From assembly GCA_903928045.1 (NCBI GenBank), contig CAIYPH010000378.1, positions 1 through 10,810 of the forward strand: 10,810 nucleotides of DNA, in the 5' to 3' direction. The notes below the pieces were generated by a model. It was not told where the DNA came from. It did no database searches and worked only from the letters and a program-made list of their open reading frames with translations. Below, one piece after another: positions 7,379 through 10,810 of this stretch (position 1 is the first letter of the stretch; every line of letters starts with the position of its first letter). The DNA comes from an uncultured Rhodospirillales bacterium. Lineage in GTDB: Bacteria > Pseudomonadota > Alphaproteobacteria > Acetobacterales > Acetobacteraceae. A program made the translations under genes and the position numbers.

Positions 7379-7540
7379 CGCGCGAAGGACGTTCTTTTTT
7401 TGAGCAAAAAGAACCAAAAGACTTTTTTGGACTTCGTTGCCGTTGGCTACCCTCCCGGGATGGTTGGGCGCGGTACGCGCAAATTGGGTAGAATTTTTTT
7501 GCTTATTTTTTCAAAAAATGAAGGCATTACTTTCTCCTGC
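7379..7540. repeat. Paired inverted A/T-rich palindromic repeat, copy 2
   Basis: This is a diverged relative of the element at 2781-2935, in the same orientation. The left arm shares CTAGCG across the stop codon, GAAGG, GTTCTTTTTT, an A-run, CCAAAA and ACTTTT with copy 1. Hairpins form at 7391-7399 with 7406-7414 (9 pairs) and at 7503-7511 with 7513-7521 (A/T only, tight loop). The right arm (about 7488-7540, read as reverse complement) still shows the GAAAAAATAAGCAAAAAA pattern but its outer part is degraded. The centre (7430-7487) contains CCCTCCCGGGA and is G/C-rich. The remainder of the gap before the next gene (7541-7569) holds its ribosome binding site; no promoter was recognised. Confidence 0.75.
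7391..7414 (+). terminator. Possible transcription terminator hairpin after the ABC operon
   Basis: GTTCTTTTT (7391-7399) pairs perfectly with AAAAAGAAC (7406-7414) around a six-base loop, 12 bases after the ATPase stop. A run of six T (7423-7428) follows 8 bases later. The stem is weak in G/C, so termination strength is uncertain. The position mirrors the hairpin at 2800-2823. If it terminates poorly, the enzyme genes downstream may be read from the importer promoter. Confidence 0.35.
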
Positions 7541-7569
7541 AAACGACCCCTCCCAAGAAGGAGCACCCA

Positions 7570-8742
7570 GTGAAAATCACCAACGTCCGTACCGCCATCA
7601 TCGAGGGGAATTTCCCTTGGGTGCTGGTGAAGGTCGATACCGATATTGGCATCACTGGTCTCGGCGAGGCCTATTGGGGGGCGGGGGTCGCCGAGTTGGT
7701 GCACCAGGCCAAGCCCGTCTTGCTCGGCGAGGACCCGACCAATATCGCCCGCCTCGTTGAGATGATGATCCGCTGCCTCTCCGGCGAGGGTTCCCAGGCC
7801 GGCGCCACGGTGACGGCGATCAGCGGGATCGAGATCGCGCTATGGGACTTGCTGGGCCGCGTGCACAAAATGCCGATCTCTACCTTCTTCGGCGGGCGGT
7901 TCCGCGACAAGATCCGCATCTACGCCGACTGCCACGCCGGCGAGACGCCGGACCCGATGGATTACGGCAAGAAGGCGCGCGAGGTGGTGGCCGAGGGGTT
8001 CACCGCGATCAAGTTCGATCTCGATACGCTCAATCCCTACACGCTCGACATCACCGATGACCCGCACCCCCGCCGGCGCTGGTTCGAGCCATTCAACCGC
8101 ATCATCGGCTCGCGAGAGATGGCGTGGATGGTCGACGTGGTGCGCTGCGTGCGCGAGGCCGTCGGGCCCGAGGTGTGGGTGGCGATGGACATGCACTGGA
8201 AGTTCAACGTCAACGACGCGATAAAGCTGGCCCAAGCCGTCGAGCCGTTCGACCTCATCTGGCTGGAGGACCCGGTGCCGCCGGAGAACATCGAGGCGCA
8301 GCGGCATGTGACGCATTCGACCAAGACGCCGATCTGCACCGGCGAGAATCTGTACCGCAAGCATGGGTTCCGCGAGCTGATCGAGAAACAGGCCGCCCGC
8401 ATCATCGCGCCCGACATCCCCAAGATGGGCGGGCTGGCGGAGGCCAAGAAGGTCGCCGATCATGCGGACCTCTATTACATCCCGCTGGCGCCACATAACG
8501 TGGCGAGCCCGATCGGCACGGTGGCGGGCGCGCAGGTATGCGCCTCGATGAACAACTTCCTGGTGATGGAATACCATGCCCATGAAGTGCCCTGGTGGGG
8601 CGACATGGTGGTGGGCGGGCAGCCGATCGTCGACGGCTACATCCATCTCAACGACAAGCCCGGCCATGGGCTGGAGCTGAACGAGGATGTCGCGCGCGCG
8701 CATGTGCGGCCTGGCACTTCCTATTTCGGGGATGAGCCATGA
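7570..8742 (+). CDS. Enolase-superfamily (mandelate racemase-like) protein, likely acid-sugar dehydratase
   Basis: Probably a cytoplasmic Mg2+ enzyme that removes water from an aldonic or related sugar acid to give a 2-keto-3-deoxy acid; 390 residues, the family's usual length. The start codon is GTG at 7570, with AAGGAG (7558-7563) six bases upstream. The capping domain is residues 1-120, the barrel about 125-370. Metal ligands are Asp207, Glu233 (WLEDP) and Glu259 (TGEN). His309 (APHN) with Asp282 (APDIPKMGG) forms the His-Asp dyad, and Glu334 (MEYHAHE) is the usual acid at the end of strand 8. The second strand reads AIKFD (Lys148, Asp150) instead of the KxK of racemases, and Asp207 is followed by His209, giving the DxH pattern of D-galactonate and D-mannonate dehydratases. 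Dehydratase is therefore favoured over racemase; substrate not determined. The stop overlaps the next start as ATGA. Confidence 0.9.
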   Translation: MKITNVRTAIIEGNFPWVLVKVDTDIGITGLGEAYWGAGVAELVHQAKPVLLGEDPTNIARLVEMMIRCLSGEGSQAGATVTAISGIEIALWDLLGRVHKMPISTFFGGRFRDKIRIYADCHAGETPDPMDYGKKAREVVAEGFTAIKFDLDTLNPYTLDITDDPHPRRRWFEPFNRIIGSREMAWMVDVVRCVREAVGPEVWVAMDMHWKFNVNDAIKLAQAVEPFDLIWLEDPVPPENIEAQRHVTHSTKTPICTGENLYRKHGFRELIEKQAARIIAPDIPKMGGLAEAKKVADHADLYYIPLAPHNVASPIGTVAGAQVCASMNNFLVMEYHAHEVPWWGDMVVGGQPIVDGYIHLNDKPGHGLELNEDVARAHVRPGTSYFGDEP

Positions 8743-9476
8743 CCCATACGCCCGACATCACCCGGCCGGACCCGGCGCTGGTTGAGGCGCTGCGTGGCAT
8801 CGGTGCCGCGGCGGCGACCTCGTCGCTGGCGCGGCTCGGGGTGCGTAACGCCCATATGGTTGGGCCCGTGGCATGGACAGCCGGGCGAGCGGTTGCCGGG
8901 CCAGCGCTGACCCTGCAATTCATGCCCAAGCGGGAGGACCTCTACGGGGAGGACGAGTACGCCGATCCGGAAAAGCAACTCCATCGGCACGTGCTCTACC
9001 ACACCCAGCCCGGCGACATTGTGGTGGTCGATGCGCGGGGGGACATGAAGAGCGGCATTTTCGGCGAGATGATGCTGACCTATTTCAAGGGGCGTGGCGG
9101 GCAGGGCGTGGTAATCGACGGCTGCATCCGCGACTGGCCGAACGCTGGGGGGCTCGGCATTGCGATGTGGCTGCGGGGATTGACGCCCAATTTTCACACT
9201 CAGACCGACCTGATGCCATTCGCCGTCAACGTGCCGATCGCCTGCGGGGGGGTGACCGTGATGCCCGGGGATATCATCGTCGCCGATGACGATGGGGCGG
9301 TGGTGGTGCCGGCCGGCATGGCGGCGAAGGTGATCGAATATGCCTCGCAGCACCATGAATGGGAGGATTTCTCCCGCGAGCGGCTGGAGCAGGGGGGCGA
9401 TCTGCGACGTTACTATCCGCTGTCAGATGCCGCGCGGCCAGAATATGAGGCGTGGAAGAGGGCCAAGGGGTTGTAG
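8739..9476 (+). CDS. RraA-family protein, likely aldolase/decarboxylase-type enzyme
   Basis: 245 residues with the RraA / HMG-CHA aldolase fold, often labelled ribonuclease regulator RraA or dimethylmenaquinone methyltransferase by old annotation. The enzyme-type residues are present: GEMM with Glu110 and DGCIRD with Asp127, Arg131 and Asp132; in the 4-hydroxy-4-methyl-2-oxoglutarate aldolases the Arg-Asp pair binds pyruvate enolate and the metal. GDIVVVD before them and PGDIIVADDDGAVVVP after them are the family's core strands. True RraA regulators are about 160 residues; this one has extra N- and C-terminal parts. It starts inside the ATGA overlap with the dehydratase gene, so the two are probably made in a fixed ratio. 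Cleavage of the dehydratase product to pyruvate plus an aldehyde is the simplest inference; oxaloacetate decarboxylase-like activity, or a role in RNA turnover, are alternatives. Confidence 0.88.
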   Translation: MTHTPDITRPDPALVEALRGIGAAAATSSLARLGVRNAHMVGPVAWTAGRAVAGPALTLQFMPKREDLYGEDEYADPEKQLHRHVLYHTQPGDIVVVDARGDMKSGIFGEMMLTYFKGRGGQGVVIDGCIRDWPNAGGLGIAMWLRGLTPNFHTQTDLMPFAVNVPIACGGVTVMPGDIIVADDDGAVVVPAGMAAKVIEYASQHHEWEDFSRERLEQGGDLRRYYPLSDAARPEYEAWKRAKGL

Positions 9477-9557
9477 GCTCGGGCGCTCGCGCTGATGATC
9501 CCTGGCCTCTATCCGCCGCTGTGAAGCATGCTATGGCGCGTCCCACGGAGGACCTCC

Positions 9558-10730
9558 ATGGATTTCGCACTTAGCCACGAGCAGCGCCTGTTGATCGAGA
9601 CTGTCCGCGGCTTCATCCGCACGGAGTTGCAGCCGTTGGAGGCGGAGGTGGAGGCGAGCGGCGTGCTGGCCCCGCAGGCGGCGCGGGCGATTTTCGACAA
9701 GTCCCGCGCGCTCGGGCTCTATGCGATGAACATCCCGGAGGAATTGGGCGGCGGAGGGCTGTCGGCGCTCGACACCATGCTGGTGGAGGAGCAGTTTGGC
9801 CGTACCACCGATATTCTGATCCGTCGCGCCTTCGGCAATGTCTACGAGGTTCTGCTGCGCTGCGACGAGGGGCAGCGGGCGCGCTGGCTGCTGCCGGCGG
9901 TGCGGGGCGAGCGGACCTGCTCGATCGCCATCACCGAGCCTGGCGCGGGCTCCGACGCAGCGGCGATCCGCACCCGGGCAGTGCGCGATGGCGATGGGTG
10001 GGTGCTCACGGGGGGCAAGCACTTCATCAGCGACGGGCTGTTTTCGGATTTCTTCCTGGTCTCTGCCGTCACCGATCCGTCGGCCGGCGGGCGGGGGATA
10101 TCGCTGTTCCTGGTCGATAAGGGCCTGCCCGGCTTCACGATCGGGCGCGACCAACCGATGATGGGGCTGCGCGGGACCAGCCATGTGGAGCTGAGCTTCG
10201 AGGACGTGCGGCTGGATGGGCAATGCCTGCTGGGGGGCGAGGGAGCGGGGTTGCGGCTCGCGCTTGAGACGCTGGGGCGGGTGCGACTGGCACAGGTGGG
10301 GGCGCGGGCGATTGGCAAGGCGACGCGGGTGCTGGACCTGATGGCGGAGTATGCGCGGGAGCGGCAGCAGTTTGGCCAGGCAATCGGCGATTTCCAGTTG
10401 ATCCAGCAGATGCTGGCTGACAGCGCGAGCGAGATCGTGATGGCAAGGCTGCTGCTGCACCGCGCCGCCTGGGAGCTGGACCAGGGGCGGGATGGGCGGG
10501 ATCTCATCGCGATGGTGAAGGTGCAGGCCGCGGAGATGCTGGGGCGGGTGGTGGATCGGGCGGTGCAGGTGTTCGGTGGCATGGGGTTCTGCAAGGACCT
10601 ACCGATTGAGCGCTACTACCGCGATGCGCGCATCTATCGGATTTTCGACGGCACTTCCGAAATCCATCGCACGGTGGTCGCCCGCAGCCTGCTCAAACGT
10701 GGGGGGCAGCTCTACGACATCATCCCCTGA
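9558..10730 (+). CDS. Acyl-CoA dehydrogenase family flavoprotein
   Basis: FAD enzyme that introduces a 2,3 double bond into an acyl-CoA, passing electrons to electron-transfer flavoprotein; 390 residues, normal length. ATG 9558 is chosen because GGAGG (9547-9551) lies six bases upstream and the protein then starts MDFALSHEQRLL, typical of the family; ATG 9528 adds ten unlike residues. The N-terminal helical domain runs to about 120, the middle beta domain carries TEPGAGSD at 126-133, and the C-terminal helical domain has RQQFGQAIGDFQLIQ, the FAD-contacting QVFGGMGF and the end loop IFDGTSEIH. In that loop the usual catalytic Glu of YEGT is Asp364. Such Asp variants occur in a recognised subset, including ACAD10/11-type enzymes, so activity is likely but on an unusual substrate. 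The 81-base gap before it shows no clear promoter or terminator. Link to the sugar locus is doubtful. Confidence 0.94.
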   Translation: MDFALSHEQRLLIETVRGFIRTELQPLEAEVEASGVLAPQAARAIFDKSRALGLYAMNIPEELGGGGLSALDTMLVEEQFGRTTDILIRRAFGNVYEVLLRCDEGQRARWLLPAVRGERTCSIAITEPGAGSDAAAIRTRAVRDGDGWVLTGGKHFISDGLFSDFFLVSAVTDPSAGGRGISLFLVDKGLPGFTIGRDQPMMGLRGTSHVELSFEDVRLDGQCLLGGEGAGLRLALETLGRVRLAQVGARAIGKATRVLDLMAEYARERQQFGQAIGDFQLIQQMLADSASEIVMARLLLHRAAWELDQGRDGRDLIAMVKVQAAEMLGRVVDRAVQVFGGMGFCKDLPIERYYRDARIYRIFDGTSEIHRTVVARSLLKRGGQLYDIIP

Positions 10731-10745
10731 TGGCGAGACGTAGCG

Positions 10746-10774
10746 CTTGGAATGCTGAAGGCCCTGCGCTATAC
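10746..10774 (+). promoter_or_regulatory. Probable promoter of the tRNA gene
   Basis: CTTGGA (10746-10751) and CTATAC (10769-10774) are separated by 17 bases, close to the alphaproteobacterial housekeeping consensus CTTGAC-17-CTATAT. Transcription would begin near 10780, a few bases before the mature tRNA 5' end. It starts 15 bases after the acyl-CoA dehydrogenase stop, so the tRNA has its own promoter. Confidence 0.6.
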
Positions 10775-10784
10775 GACGCGCCAA

Positions 10785-10810
10785 GCCGCTTTAGCTCAGG
10801 GGTAGAGCAA
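10785..10810 (+). tRNA. tRNA, 5' part only, probably tRNA-Thr
   Basis: The last 26 bases fit a tRNA 5' half: acceptor strand GCCGCTT (10785-10791), T8-A9, D-stem GCTC (10794-10797), D-loop AGGGGTA, D-stem GAGC (10805-10808), then A26. The anticodon is beyond the window. The acceptor and D-arm sequence matches what I recall for alphaproteobacterial tRNA-Thr, so the identity is a probable guess, while tRNA itself is well supported. Confidence 0.85.

Noticed and set aside
2781..7540. Composite transposon made of two repeats flanking the importer operon
   Set aside because: There is no transposase, the copies are in the same orientation and strongly diverged, and no target-site duplication is visible around the pair.
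9477..9557. Terminator or promoter in the gap before the acyl-CoA dehydrogenase gene
   Set aside because: Only a weak GC-rich dyad near 9481-9493 and no convincing -35/-10 pair; nothing reported beyond the ribosome binding site.

Overview
The window is high-GC DNA from a Gram-negative bacterium, most likely an alphaproteobacterium of the Acetobacteraceae. Three things point there. Two intergenic spaces carry A/T-rich palindromic repeats, with T-runs and A-runs around a GAAG/CTTC core, of a kind I recall as common between genes in that family. The promoter-like element before the tRNA (CTTGGA, 17 bases, CTATAC) fits the alphaproteobacterial consensus. The protein set (RND pump, CUT1-type ABC importer, sugar-acid enzymes, acyl-CoA dehydrogenase) is ordinary for such a genome. 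The family assignment is by memory and inference, not by search. All supported genes lie on the + strand.

Layout: (1) bases 1-1877, the C-terminal 60% or so of an MdtB/MdtC-like RND efflux permease, cut by the window edge; (2) a long imperfect stem-loop at 1886-1943; (3) 1959-2780, a short-chain dehydrogenase with a seven-residue insertion before its catalytic tyrosine; (4) 2781-2935, a paired inverted palindromic repeat; (5) 3028-7378, a complete four-gene ABC importer of the carbohydrate CUT1 type (Tat-type secreted binding protein, two permeases, MalK-like ATPase); (6) 7379-7540, a second copy of the same repeat class; (7) 7570-9476, a translationally coupled pair, an enolase-superfamily (mandelate racemase-like) acid-sugar dehydratase and an RraA-type aldolase-fold protein; (8) 9558-10730, an acyl-CoA dehydrogenase; (9) 10785 to the end, the first 26 bases of a tRNA, probably tRNA-Thr, with a recognisable promoter.

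The importer and the two enzymes after it read as one catabolic locus: import of a sugar or sugar acid, dehydration of an aldonate-type acid to a 2-keto-3-deoxy acid, then retro-aldol cleavage by the RraA-like protein to pyruvate plus an aldehyde. The substrate cannot be named from sequence. No transcriptional regulator of the locus lies in the window. The efflux pump, acyl-CoA dehydrogenase and tRNA look unrelated to it; the short-chain dehydrogenase could belong or not.

I found no CRISPR array, transposase, phage gene or toxin-antitoxin pair. The points most worth a second look are the RraA-type protein standing where a keto-deoxy-acid aldolase would be expected, and the two repeat elements that both begin directly at a TAG stop codon.
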